A program made the position numbers and the translations under genes. DNA of 64,000 nt from Bugula neritina (Eukaryota > Bryozoa > Gymnolaemata > Cheilostomatida > Bugulidae): positions 8,423,241 to 8,487,240 of the forward strand of contig OZ037768.1 of assembly GCA_964035545.1 (NCBI GenBank), written 5' to 3'. Below are positions 1-34,765 of the stretch, piece after piece. The stretch's first letter is position 1; the number at the start of each line of letters is the position of its first letter. Under the pieces are notes generated by a model that was not told the DNA's origin, did no database searches, and was given only the letters and a program-made list of their open reading frames with translations.

Positions 1-125
1 GTAATGGAAACTATCATTTTAACCATTTATTTTTAATCTTTCTTAAAATATGATTTGTTTAATATTAATCATTGGTGTTTGATGCTAGCTGAAAGTCCTT
101 TCCAAATATTTTGTAGCATTCTGGC

Positions 126-21307
<21,182 letters not shown>

Positions 21308-21631
21308 TCCCCATTAAACTTTGTATACTTACCTGGTCATTGTTGTATTTCAGTGATGAATATTTTGATTATTTTACTACCAGAATTTTTGTCTAGAATA
21401 TATATATTTGAATTAGTTGCATTTTTTATGATAATTATATGAATGAAAATAGGAGCTGTAAAGCTATTCTCAATCTTCAAACAAGATTGAAAATAATTTT
21501 ATTTTGTTCTAAGATTTTATAAGGAGATTCCTTTATTTTATTAATAGATGCAATCAAATTTTCTCATTCTAGAACATGCCACTGCAATATTTTTATATAA
21601 CATTTGCCATACCCATTATTTATTAGTACAT

Positions 21632-21637
21632 AATAAA
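21632..21637 (+). terminator. Candidate poly(A) signal of the ORP gene
   Basis: AATAAA about 325 bp after the ORP stop codon. Other AT-rich variants nearby could also serve. Confidence 0.4.
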
Positions 21638-22333
21638 TAATATTATGCTGTTATAATCTCCTCTGCTATCTTTATTCGGTGCAACACAACATGTTTTACT
21701 ATATAATTTGTCAACAAAATTGTGTGTTTTTTATTTATATAAAAAAGAGAGGTAATACACTTATTCAAAAGATATATTCATTCTTGCTCAACACAACGAC
21801 CACAGCTGCAATCATATTAGAAAAAATATAGTATATCTTTATAATATATAAGTTTTTTTGTAAGAATACATATCATTATTTCTTTGTGACATGTTAAATT
21901 TTAGGCTCATCTTATGTTAATGCATTAATTAATATACAGCATGTGATTCAGGTTTTGTATTGGGCTAATCTAGTTTTTCAGCGATGATAAGCAGTTGCAC
22001 CAATAGATTATTGTATACCCAGCACAGATAGAATGTATTATAGAATATCAGAAGATATCATTTCCAAGTTTAGTTTCTGTATTCCGTAGTTTCAAAGACT
22101 TTTCCATTTAAAACATACCTTCATCACAGTTTGTTGGTGCACGCCTGGTGCAATACATGCAAACCTTCATTTGGTTATCGCAAGGCTTATAATTAAGTTA
22201 GTCTAATTACAATTCTGAAAAAGAGTTTCAATCATTTATTATAAAATGGGCTATAAATAACCAAACTAAAATAAAGTTACTTTAATAACTTTTGAGTTAA
22301 TTATTAGTGATAAATTTGATTTAAGGGGTCATC

Positions 22334-22339
22334 TTTATT
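22334..22339 (-). terminator. Candidate poly(A) signal of the LHFPL gene
   Basis: AATAAA on the minus strand about 160 bp after the LHFPL stop. Confidence 0.4.
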
Positions 22340-22497
22340 TAAAATTATAGCACAAATTCATCGTTACAGCAAGCAGTTGTCCTACCTAATGGGAATACAC
22401 GTTTTGAGCATTATTATAATATTATAACAACATAGTAATGGTGACTAGTAACAATTCAGAGTCTATAGCGATGATGAAACACGAGGAAGCATTAAGC

Positions 22498-25400
22498 TTA
22501 AAGGTTAAAGTTTTGTTTCGCTGACTTATGCGATCTCAGTGTGGTAGCGGGGTGAGAGTGCGCTGACGCCTGGTCTACCACATAGACAGGTTGGACTGCA
22601 TGGTTGGGGTGAACTCTCTGCACATACTGCACTCCTGATGCTTGGTCGTCATCTATCATGTAGGCTTTCTTGGCTACCTTTTCAGATGCTACAACACACG
22701 GCATTCAACACTTATATAGTTTTCAACACTTATATAGTATTCAACACTTGCATTATATTCAACACCCACACAGCAATACTATTACAATAGTGGTTATGGC
22801 ATAGTAAAAATATAATATCACAGCATATTACATATCATATTGAAATGAGTTCTTTTTAATAGAACAAACATAATATTATATAGTATAGTAAATATGTGTA
22901 ACAATCGACTTATACAAATATTGTCAGATTGCATGCAAACTGAAGCCACAAAAGTAATTCAGATATAACAAAATACTTGTGAATGTACTGTGCAGTGTAT
23001 TATACGTTGTACAGTATGTATTCAAATAGTGTTCTGGCAAATTTAGATACCATGGTAATAGCTGCTACGTAATGTTATCTTCTATGGCTTCACCATGGTA
23101 AATAATCAAAATCTATGAGGCATGCTGCAAATACTTCATTCGATGCGCAGTTGCTAATGGCAACAGTGGTGATATAATTTGCTGTACTGTAGAATATATT
23201 GTAGATTTTGACAAAAATTGTAACTTTTGGTAAAAAATATAATAAAAAAGCATTGCATAGTTGTTTCTATTTATTATTTATTCTTATATATATGGCTTCT
23301 TGTTATTGATGTTAAAAACTGTTTCATGTACTCATGTGATGGACACTGGTGTTTTTTCTCAGGCCAGTGACATGGTTATACATACACAACTTACATTGCC
23401 AAGGCAGAAGTTTAACTTGTCTGTAAGCAAGAACAAACGCAAGTATTGCCAATACAATTGCGTCAAATATGCTGATGATGGCCAGGTAGTAGGTCCACTG
23501 GATGTAGCATTTGCCAGAGACGTATGAGTCAGACTGACAAAGTTGCTGCACAACATCTGCACTCCATCCTCCCGGGTAAATCACACACGCCAGAAACATA
23601 AACAACGCTGCAATGGAAGCACGACAAAAGTAAATTTTCAGAAAATTGATAAAAAAGTAATCGACTGAAAAAAAATTATACTATTTTCAGCTATAGATGC
23701 TAAATATATGATATGTATTCTAGCCAAAGTAATTAAGTTAGTAGTTATATAATATTATATATACATATATAGCATCTTTACAATAAATAATAGTTGCTAG
23801 ATGCCTCACTCACTCAAACATGGATAATCAGTATAGGTGCATGAAGTCAAGTATTGTTATTCACTATTTCTATTATAATAGAATATATTATTTCGCATAT
23901 CTTCCAGACTACAAATCTATAATATTTTATATTTGAGTGTTATGTAAGATAATGCTTTTAAAGCACAAGTATGAAGTATCCAAAACTACTATTACAAGGG
24001 AGTCATACTGCCCTGTAGTGTTTTATATGTAAAGTAAACAGAGAGTAGCCTGTGTACAAATAAAAATTCAATACATTGCAAACAACCTTTCCTCTGTACT
24101 AAGTAGCTATACAGCTAGTCTGTGCTACCAAAATACAAAGTCTGAGAACTAAAATTCTATTAGATTTTAATAAAACTGGGTGCATTGCAAAATATTCAAA
24201 GCTTAAGCAATTGATGCTGTTTATAGGGTGTTATAATGCTTTGCTAAGCAAAACTTTATGCAGTTCTAACATGGCAGAAATCTAAAAACATAACGAAAAT
24301 AATTTATTCTTGTCAGCCTTTGTTAGGCAACAAAAGTGATTCATTGATGCAGAAAATAGTTCATGCTTAGTAACTGCATCACCTTTGTAATCCCGCACCT
24401 ATGGGTAGTTTGGTGTAGTATTACTTATAGATATGATCAACCTTTCTATAGTTGGGTTTGTACTTGTTACATCACTATAAGTAGGTTTTTGTCACTGAAA
24501 AGTAGGAATGTTCATTGGCAAACAAAATGAAGCCTTAAATTTGCAATGTAGCTGCTTTTAGAGGTTACTTTTAAAACTCTATTAGCTAAACACAAGCATA
24601 TAAAAACAGTCGATTAAATCTAAAAAATGTCATTTCATCCAATGCAACTATGATGTATATATGCTTCTACATACGTAATAATGGCATATAGAATGTAAAA
24701 TAATAAATCCTTTTATTTATGATTCAAGTATACTGGGATTTTTGTTACTCAAATTCACACAGATATCATGATTTTCATTTTTCTTTCTTTAGAATTTAAT
24801 TAAAATAATTATGCTTTACCCTTTAAGTTTTTATTTATTTACTTTCTTGTTTAAATTGTCTTTTTTTCAGGATCTGGCAATTAATTTTATTTTCAAAATG
24901 CAGTGTTCAATAATTAAATTAGAAGAATATTGTGCAGGTAAAATAACTTCACTTTTTAAGCCCTGTGTCAGCAATCATCATGTTAAAGAAATGGCCTTCT
25001 TATCTTTGCTGGTATACACTCAAGTTAATGGAGCTTTTTCAACTGTTTAATTGTTGCAATTTAGAAAAATCATTAAAGTTTAGCTTACCATTAAATACAA
25101 GGATCCAGCCGCATATGATGAACACAATCTTGTGTGAGACACACATAAAGAGGAAGAAGCAGAAGACGCAGATAATAGTCAGCAAAACTGTCAATCCAAC
25201 AAATATAGTTGCGGCTTGAAAGGAGGCTGACGGGATCTGAGCCAGATCCAGAAATTGTCCTCTCTCTATGATTTGGTTGTCTTCGTTAATGTAGTATCGC
25301 CATAGACCAAAGTATCCTTGGCCAGGGGCATCTCTCTGCGTGCCCAACCACGTAGGTTGTATCAAACAGACCAGAGCTATGATCAGGAAGCACAGCACCA

Positions 25401-25506
25401 GCACAGCCCACATTACAGCAATAGCTCTGCTGTAAGTAACATACTTTGAGTGATAGTATTTTACTCTTTCATCTCCTGTCTCCGGTTTGCTGTTATTTTT
25501 ACCCAT
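22498..25506 (-). CDS. LHFPL-family tetraspan membrane protein (LHFPL3/4/5 type), 3 exons, about 273 aa
   Basis: Members of this claudin-like family are four-helix membrane proteins that assist receptor or channel complexes, such as LHFPL5 with the hair-cell transduction channel and LHFPL4 with GABA-A receptors. Exons on the minus strand are 25506-25089, 23607-23395 and 22688-22498; frame is kept to TAA. Exon 2 ends at a consensus GTAAGT donor. The N-terminus has the family's YHxxYVxxSRAIxVxW pattern. TM1 is ~29-49, then a loop with QPxWLG and GYFGLW. TM2 is ~97-122, TM3 ~128-149, then YPGGW. TM4 is ~177-199, ending in AYRQxKLLP, closest to LHFPL5 as I recall it. Cys163 and Cys173 in the second extracellular loop match the family. 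The two cysteines usual in loop 1 are absent (Tyr72 and Glu81-Arg82 region). The cytosolic tail (~200-273) is His/Gln-rich and not recognisable. The gene is convergent with the ORP gene. Confidence 0.9.
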
Positions 25507-25684
25507 TCTTGCTCAGTTTAAACAATGATTTGAAATAACTCAACTAAATTATACCACGAATTCAGTCTGTACAGAGTCAGGTTTGCTGATTCTAGTTCTC
25601 AGGTAGCAACTTTTGTACTGTAAGTATTGATTCATGCGACACAATAGTCTTATCCGTATAATCTTATTCTGCATTGAGAACCAA

Positions 25685-25695
25685 AGCTCCGCCCA
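25685..25695 (-). promoter_or_regulatory. GC-box-like element upstream of the LHFPL gene
   Basis: AGCTCCGCCCA lies about 180 bp upstream of the LHFPL start in otherwise AT-rich DNA. The same AAGCTCCGCC core occurs, inverted, upstream of the BH3-like gene. Confidence 0.35.
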
Positions 25696-26008
25696 TTTTA
25701 ATTTGTTGTCCAAACAAGTCTCAATGTAGGTGAATACAACTTCTAATTACAAACAGGAACTACTGATATACTTATATTTAAATTGTCCATAAGCCAGAAT
25801 TTTAGAATGCAACCAGTTTTAAAGTCATGTAACCTAAAATCTAAATTAATTGTATATAACCTTTAGAGGCAGTTTTTAATGAAAAGTGAATTAAAGTTAT
25901 ACTGAGTTTCTGAGTTTTATAAATAGTTGCAACCACTAAGCTGTAAAACTTGGATAATATTATTGAGTTCATTGGCTGCAACTTTGTGGACAAAGAAAAA
26001 AACGGTTT

Positions 26009-26499
26009 CATCCCAGTTAGACACTTCCCACTTGGGCACTTCTCACTTGGACACTTCCTAATTAGACGCTTCCCAGTTGGACACTATTTTTTATTTTGGT
26101 ACAATATATATAGTAATACTAATGTACCTATAATATATACCTGTATAACTATTGTATTGATTGCTAAACATAAAATAATAGTTAATATAAATTGTTTGGA
26201 ATAATATTCCAATTTTCATGGATTTGTGTGGGACAAAAAAAGCAGTGCATTGTCTTTTATCAATACTTCTTATTGAAATATAATTTTTTTCAAACAACAA
26301 GAAGTATAAAAAAAGCAAAATTGATAAGTTAATGCAGATCAAAGGAATTTATTTATGTGCTAAATAACAAATAATTGATCCAAATTTATTTAAATATACA
26401 TATATTTCAATAATACTCAGATAAATTGCACATAAAATACATATATTGTATCAAAATAAATAAATAGCGTCTATAACTGGGAAGCGTCCATATGGGATG
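26009..26499. mobile_element. Candidate MITE with terminal inverted repeats and five 15-bp repeats at the left end
   Basis: The left end starts CATCCCAGTTAGAC. The right end, reverse-complemented, starts CATCCCATATGGACGC and then matches TTCCCAGTT. The left end carries five tandem copies of a 15-bp unit like TCCCAGTTGGACACT (26011-26085). The right end has one inverted copy (26476-26490). The interior of about 400 bp is very AT-rich. I found no clear target duplication. Confidence 0.55.
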
Positions 26500-29400
26500 A
26501 CAGAATAGAAACTAGAAGGCAGTTTTTGTGAAGCATTTTTTTCATTAAAAATGAATTGAGTTTGTTTACTCAAGCTTATTGTAAGACACTAGCTAAAATA
26601 TTTTTATTGATTAATATTACTAAAGATTTGCTGTGTTTTATCAACATATTGCAGTGCAGCCGATAGGAGAGCTTTTTATGAATAAATGGCTCTGTAAACT
26701 ATAATTCTAGATTACTTGAGCTGGGTAATAGTGACTTCATTAATTATTATTTCTCACTACCCAAACGATGCATAAGTAAAGGGAAGATAACTCTTATTTT
26801 CTATTACTCAACTGTACTGAACATTTTGCTAATCCCATACGTTGGTTTAATGATTACCACACTACTATCAGAGTCATATATTTAAGCTTTACATAAAGCA
26901 AACATTTTTTTGTTGCCTGCAGTCTAAAAACTAACATATATTCATAAAAAATGTTTAGACATAGAAAATTTCATTTTGAAGAAGAAACTCAGAATGTCAA
27001 AATAAATGATATACAATCTGAACTTGAACTTAACTTGACCTAAAGAATGACTCATTTTGAAAATGAAAAGAAAATTACTATAATATGATGGCAAACAGAG
27101 GATCGTTAGTGTTCAGCATAATAATAGTAGTGTCAGAAGGCTTGAGAATGTTAATAGAAGTATACCACCTTATTTTAAATTTAGCCAAGCTGACTAAGTA
27201 TCAACAAATATTATTGTAGAATAATCTAATTAGATCAAATACTTGTCTAAGTACCTTATAGCTACAATTTTTTATATTTACTTATAATCTATTAATTTTG
27301 TTTTGCTATCTGTATCATATTATATATTTCTAATAATTTAATTTCTCTTTGCACTTAACATAGTAATTTAACAAAATAATTATAATGATTTTCATCTAGT
27401 ATGGGCTTTTGCAATGTATATTATGAAACTAACCATCCATTATTAAATTTGGAGTTTTGATGAATGTATGTTTTAATAGTTTAATGTAATATTATACTAT
27501 TTGTTGCAGACCTTTCTTTCAAATAAATTGTTCCACTAATTGGAATTATATTGTGATACGAATAAACAGCAGCATTCTAACAAATAAAATTATGACTGTA
27601 ATTGCGTAATAAATTAAGCATTACTTAAAAAGTCAATTTCTTTTGAGGATCCATCAACAGTTCATAAAATGCATTTTCTATTAACAGTTTGGAGTTGTGT
27701 GTTCAACTCTTGCACTGCACCTGCTGACAGGTGTTAAATGCATAATGACTACAAATACGTATTGAACGATGACTAATGGTTTATGCAATTCTGATATGTA
27801 AGCTATAATGTAGTTAACCAAAATTATTTATCTATTTGCTATAAAAATCAAAACATTACATCCTCATGTGATTATTTACACCGCTGTAGCCTATGGAAAT
27901 CTAATATCTCAGGTAGTGCAATACAATGTTTAAAAAATGAGGTTTGGTTTGTGGAAATTTCCACCAGACTTTCCAAAGAACAACTTTGCACTTTTTACAC
28001 CTATTAAGTGTAACTGCAGCTGGTGCTTTTCAGTCATCGCACTGACTAAACACCCTTTGATTTGTATCAGGTGAATACAAATTGGGTTTGAGAACGACTT
28101 ATGATCTAGCTTGCCAACACAATTAGTCTTGTGCTTTCAATCCTCATTAGTTACAAAGAATACAGGTTAGAAATACAATACTGCTAAATTTTGCTTACAT
28201 TGTAAAATAATCAAAGCATAAATTAACTTTTATCTCCTAATGTGGATGCTTCTTTATAAATGCATTACCACACAAAATAATAGCAAGATAACTTATTGAT
28301 GTGGAACACATTTTGTTTAGTTCTTTTGTCATTTTATTGTGAGCTTTACTATTATTATTTCATATAGCTGTACACCAGCCTGGCTATAGCAGCTTCTAGT
28401 GTTTAACTTACTGTCAAACCCCTAAATGGACATTATAATAGTAATTAGCTCTACAACTAGCATTGTAGCTATAAATTGATTATTATACAAACTCTGTTTT
28501 GAAATAAAGTCATGTAACATGAAAATACGCCAATAATCTGAAGCAACTGTTGTTGATGTGGCAGCTTATATTACATCAACAATAGAAACTGAGTGACTTT
28601 ATGCTCTAAATACAAATTAGCATTAAACTCCATAATTATTTCGCAAAGCAAATAAATATTAGGGACTTTAAGTGCAATATTTTATTCTGTAACTTCCTAG
28701 CAATAAATAATTCATACATAACCCAGTGGGAATGTTGACAAAAAGTCAGGTTTCAAAACAAACTATATTACATTGTGTATTAGTCATCATTTAATACACT
28801 ATTGCTAATATAACAATATCAACATGTCAAGGAAATAGTACTATTTTAGGGCAATAGTGAAACTTAGGCCTGTTTTACACCAGCTTAGTGACTTATTTCT
28901 GCACTGGTTGAATTGTATTTAGCATAATGTAGTCATATATTTACTTCTTGATAAGTGTTTAAACTTGAGTGTTGACAAATATTTTTAATTAAGTTGTGTG
29001 AATAAATAACACTAATAATTAGTATAGTATGCTACACCTTAATTACTTTTGATTCTATATGCTGTTGATTACAACTAATACAATATAACGAAGTATATTA
29101 GATAATAGTATATGTACAAGCTGGCTTCATTTTACTTCAATTCGATCAGGCTTGACTTCCATTTCAATTGTTGCTAAGAAAGTTGTCTAACATTATTATG
29201 ATTCACTTCGATATTTGGAAGAACTAAATGATCATCTTTTGTAAATCGTACATAAAAGAAAGCCTTCTATACTCTGCATGAATCATGATGTATAAAAACC
29301 ACAAAGTGTACTGATAAAGTGTTTTTAGCTATAGGTACAATGTTGTCATAGATAACACCCTTTACATGGATTCTCTGGCATATTCTATAGATCCTACGTC

Positions 29401-31670
29401 TGGGAAAGTTCAAGGTGCCGTGTCACTCTCTCTCATCATCACCGTGGAAACACAAAGTAGTGAACTTTGTTGCACCTAAACCCTTCTAGCAGTAATACTG
29501 TTAATTACTTGATACATGAGAGCTGGTCCTCTTTACTTGGCAACTTCAATACTCAAGTTTGTTTACCAAACAAGTTGACAATTGCTTGAATTTTCAACTT
29601 CAATTACCCATAGGAAATGGTATATGGAACTTACAGAATCAATTAAACTCTATCTTGAAAAGTTTACGGATTTGTAATTTATGCATATATGGTAGATTTC
29701 AATTATATTGGAAGAACATTGACATGACATTTCCTAAACATGACAATCACATTTATTCTAATTATATTCCTATCACTCTATAAATAGATCAGCTTAAGAA
29801 CTTTTTGCAGGTTGGTAGGTTTTTTTTCATAGAAATCCTACTAATGCAAGTTGAAGTCCGCATTATACACTTTTTATGTTTTTATACTAAATGGCACACC
29901 CATAATTTACTTGCCAGAATTTGTAAAAGCCAAATAGAAGCAGTGTAAACGCTGGGTTGCTATTTTCTATTTTATGTAACAGAATTTTGGCTGGCTTTAT
30001 GCATATTATTTCTAAAATATTGTTAGATGTTAAATATTAAATCTACATAACAATGCATAACAATGCAAACTCGATCCGTGATACTAACTAAAGGATTAAA
30101 TTATATATTAAAGTGTGCCTAGCAATGTATCAAAAGCTTTGCATTGCTCTAAAAAGCCCTAGTAAATTATATTAATGTTTGTTGAAATAGCTTATTATAC
30201 TTAAGTTTATTCTAAGTTTTTACAAATACTCTGCGTGAATTTATTGATATGACAAAGACCAGAAAATTCATCCCCTCAGTTGCTGTCGCATAGCTGTCAG
30301 CTGTCTTTTCAAGCATAGTAAATTAATCAACAAACTACTAAAATAAGTTTTTCAAAAGTGAAAGTGCAACTTTTTAGGAAAAACTTGATTAATGTAATTC
30401 ACTTTCTATGGCAACCAGCAACCATAGCCAAGGCACAAGTGGATCCTAAAATTATAACCTGAAGGCTGTATCTATATTTTATTTATTACTCTGCTGTGAT
30501 AAAGGCATGTAATCACATCTTAATACTAACACTTGAATGTTTCTAATATCATTCAACACATAATGTGATTATTGTGAATTTCATTCCTTTGTATTTATTT
30601 AAGATGACACAACAAAATAGACCGTTACAAATGAGTACATATATAAATTTACACTCACTGGAATTTTGTATTTTCACCAATAGATTTTACTTATAATATA
30701 CCCATCTCTCTATAATTATCATACTGCAACTTTAAGTGATTATATCATTTAATTTTGACACTTGCAATTATGAATCGTGTTCCAAAAATCACATTGGCCA
30801 GTTGCATTATGAGTAGTTTGTGTTTAGGTGTTGCAATAGAGTGTATGATTATGATTGCACCATCAATAGGCAAAACCATATCGTTTCCTTCCTTGAGTAT
30901 TATATCATTGGCTCAAAGTTAGTAAACCTTATTCTAAGGATATAATGATACGTATACAGTATATGCTTTTGTCACTCCAATTCAAATTAAATTACTGGCA
31001 TGACTAATAGCAGTATGGAAATGAAAACTGACTGCATTGGAAGAATAAATTTTCCCATTTAAAAGTGGAACAGACTGAAGGAAGCAATTCATCATACAAG
31101 TGAAATAAAAGAGTTTTAATCACTACTCTGAGTAATTATTGATCATTTGTTTGTCTTGTTGTCATAGCAACCACGACTAGCTGTCACAAATACAATAGAA
31201 AATGGTTCTTTTGTGGTTTCTTCATTAAAATTAGAAAATTTAAGACCAGGTCATAAATCCATAGCCGTATAATGTAATTACTTTGTAATTTTGTCTATAA
31301 ATAAAATGTTACACTGACAACTTTCTATGAATATAAATTATTTTGTTACTGGCTTTAGCATAATAACAGATTAGGCATGATTTAAACAATATCACAACAC
31401 AGTAATTACATAAAGATATTATTTAAGTTGATTGATAAGGTGTTGCCTGTTAGTGTTAGAAATCTATTTTTATTATATTGTGAGTATAAATAGAGATAAT
31501 TATTTTGATTACTAATTTATTTTATGACCTACTTGTATTATCTTCGCTCAACAGTTTCAGATGAGTAGGACAATAGGGAAAAACTGTAGTACACCTCGAA
31601 TATGAATTTAGTAACACTTGAAGAGGCAATACTATCTCCATGGAGGAGAATTGTAATAATAACTGCTGCA

Positions 31671-31786
31671 CTATACATAGTATATAGTATATACTATGTA
31701 GTATATACTATATTATATATCATATTTTATATATTATATATTATATAGTATATGGTATATAGTATATAGTATATAATATATGGTAT
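31671..31786. repeat. AT-rich TATAGTATA repeat, intergenic
   Basis: Tandem and palindromic ATAGTATATA units over about 115 bp in the gene-poor region. It could form cruciforms. Confidence 0.8.
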
Positions 31787-34452
31787 TGCATTGGTAGTAT
31801 AACAAATAAAGATAATTGGGAAACAATATACTAATAAACAAAGAAAAATAAGTCATCTTTTCTAAAAAAAATTATGGAACACCTAAATTAGTAATGAACA
31901 TGACATTGTACACAGCTAGAGATTTCAAATTGCAAATAATTATATTGAAGAATTGAGAAGAAGATAAATTAGAATATCGGCAGCAATATGCACTAAACAG
32001 ATGCCGACCATTGAATTTAGAAAATAATAGACTATTAGTAACATATTATAATAGAATAAAAGTAAAGATGTTTGTAAAACTTGAAGCAAACAAGACTTAA
32101 ATAAACAAGAAAGCTTCTTCTCATAGAAATAATTTTAATAAGCAATTTTTTAAAAGCATTGAGTTTGTGGGTTTACTTCTTTCTTTAATTTATCCAACAT
32201 ATAGTAATAATATAATGCCTTGTAAATAAATACATTATAGCATAATATTATTCCAAAGTTTGATATATTGGGAATACTATAAGCTCCATGCTAAACTGAG
32301 ATGTGTTATTTAAGGTAGCAGTTTAGCATAGCATTCTTAACATCTTGCTGCAGAGGCTTAAAAAGAATTGCAAAAGTTAATTACCACTAAATAGGCAGTA
32401 GAAAAACTATTACTTGCTCATGGATAGCAGCTTTTGCCATTGGCTTTCCTGCAAAGTTTTTTGCCAACAGGAGCCAACAACTGGTTGATTTTTTACTATT
32501 TAACAAAATATTCCCTGGTGGTGCCAAAGTTTCCACATTTCTAAAGAAACAATAAAGAAGCTAAATTTTGCATTGTTTTGTAGCTCCCTTAGGGGTGCCC
32601 CCTACTAAGGTCTACAGTCAATATTTAGTGTAATTTTCCTCAAATTTTCCAACTTAATGTTTTCATCAGCAATTAGTCAACAAAAGTTTGTTTCCTCTCT
32701 TGAATCTTTTGCTACTACAAAGCAATAGCAAACCAAAAATAAACTTCTCCTTGTAAAGGGTTAATCAATATATGATGATGGAGGTTTTGTTCATTGTTGC
32801 TCCAGCAACGTAGCTTTAAATTAAAGGCTGATTTACAGCACATGAGTTTATACAGGTGAAATAATTTGTTTAGATAATCATTTTCATTAGAAAACATCAA
32901 CCCTACTTTGTTTTTTGCTGGTAATTGTTTCAAATAAAGCAAACAGAGATTCCTTTGAGTTTGTATAGGGAGGCTAGCAGTGTTATGGTACAAAACAGAT
33001 CGCCCTATCCAGATAACCTTTCAGGGCTAATTATGTAAATAAGCGTATTTTGCTGAAGTTGATTTCTTTGTTGTACCTTCAATAGACTGCAGTCACTTTA
33101 ATAAAACATCCAACTAAATGTATTATTATATTCAAGGCGATGCTATTATATATATAATTATTAGCTACCCTAGATGAGTAACTTGATCCGATGTAAAGAT
33201 TTTACTGCAACTAATAATATTATAATAGAGGTAGCTAGCTTGTGGTCTCGCTTCACTGCCTTCATCTCACAACTGTCAGGTGTTGGTGATGAATCACCCT
33301 GCCAACAGCTAACGTATACACAATAGACTCGAAGCTGAATCTATCATGATGGAATAATTACGCAGTAGACACCTATTTGCCCAAACACTAGGCTAATATT
33401 TTGGTGCCTAGATAATCTATGCTGCTATAAAGGCAATAAAACCTTTGATATAACGGCTTACCTCGTATGTATAGCCAATAGGCTTCTATCCTTTCTAACA
33501 AAGGCTGACTGATATAAAACTGTTTTTGGCATTGGTCCAAAACCGTTGCCAGATAATTATTATTTATTTTGACATGTTCCGTCTTTTGAAACATAAATGT
33601 GCAAAAAATATTGCCAGAGTGTCTTTTAAATGAATGTTTGCCAAAAAACACCAACAACAGTAGTATTTAGTCACGTGCTATATTCCTAATCTATGAGTAT
33701 ATTCTTAATAACTCTTTAATGTGGGTTAATGTCTTTTTTATTCATTATTGCAAATGTCCATGCAAATAGGAAGAGTAAGATAGCTCAAGTAGGAAGTATT
33801 GAGGTTAGCTGAATATGTTGTAATATTTCGGATGAGTGATATTTTAGCTCCAATATGATCTGTAGGATAATTCTGTCATATACGATAAGCATAACAAGCT
33901 AAGAAATTATCAATTAGATTGATACAATATTGATTGTACAGGATGTTACTTTACATATCATAAGCTAAAGTCACTGCCTAGTTCTAATGATAATAATATT
34001 AATGTCACTAGAAATGGCAAAAAATAATTTCTTTGCTATTTCTATCTGGCACATATCCTTGATGGAAATATTAGCTAAAAATAGTACGTTCTGCAAAATA
34101 ATAGTTTGATATTTCTCACTCAAACGAAAAATGTCCGAGGTGTATTTTTTGGGTTTGGCAGGCAACATTTACATATTTTCAGTTTTATAAATCTGGAAGA
34201 ATATCTATTATTAAGCATTATTTTCTTTATTACAGTTTTTATACACCACATGAAAGTACAGTTAATCTCGGGAAGGCTGTAACTCGAGAAAATGCCCCCA
34301 GCTGTACACAGCTGCACGCCTCATCTGCGACTACTTTGAAGGTGTTGCAATAGCTGGTATGACTAATATCTAGCTTAGTAATGATAATAATATTAACCTG
34401 AACAGATAAGCCTACACAGTATTAGCATTGGGGCCTACTGCCATAGTTCACG

Positions 34453-34480
34453 CTGTCTGTCTGTCTGTCTGTCTGTCTGT
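34453..34480 (+). repeat. (CTGT)7 microsatellite
   Basis: Seven perfect CTGT units lie about 90 bp before the left target duplication of SINE copy B. Confidence 0.9.
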
Positions 34481-34585
34481 TGGTGGGTATTAATCATACA
34501 AGGGGATGTTTGACAGCACCTACTTAGTATTCTTATTTCTCTGTGATATTCACCACCAACCACTCTTCTCTGCTTACCCTCCTGT

Positions 34586-34765
34586 AAAAATTCACGTAAG
34601 TTTATAGCCACCATCCCTGTGAGAAACCCCCCCCCCCTGCTAAATCGGGCTAAGGACTCATTCAGATGGGACACAGGAGCACAGTGCTGTTCTTCCTGAC
34701 AGCACCAATGGCCATGACTCCGTGCTTACTAGGCAAATGCTCAAACCCTCAGACCACGGCTGCTC
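34586..34765 (-). mobile_element. tRNA-Thr-derived SINE, copy B, degenerate, 19-bp target-site duplication
   Basis: This has the same body as copies A and C, but about 25 bp around the B box are lost or changed and a poly-C run sits inside (34627-34639). Flanks 34567-34585 and 34766-34784 match over 19 bp with two differences. The broken promoter and diverged duplication indicate an old, dead copy. It lies in the gene-poor region. Confidence 0.85.

Larger units (their letters stand above)
21308..22497. other. Convergent intergenic spacer between ORP and LHFPL genes
   Basis: AT-rich 3' flanks of two convergent genes. Apart from the poly(A) candidates listed I see no gene, RNA or repeat. Confidence 0.7.

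Noticed and set aside
33388-33657. 89-codon minus-strand frame in the gene desert
   Set aside because: AT-biased composition, no motif, no splice partners; consistent with chance.
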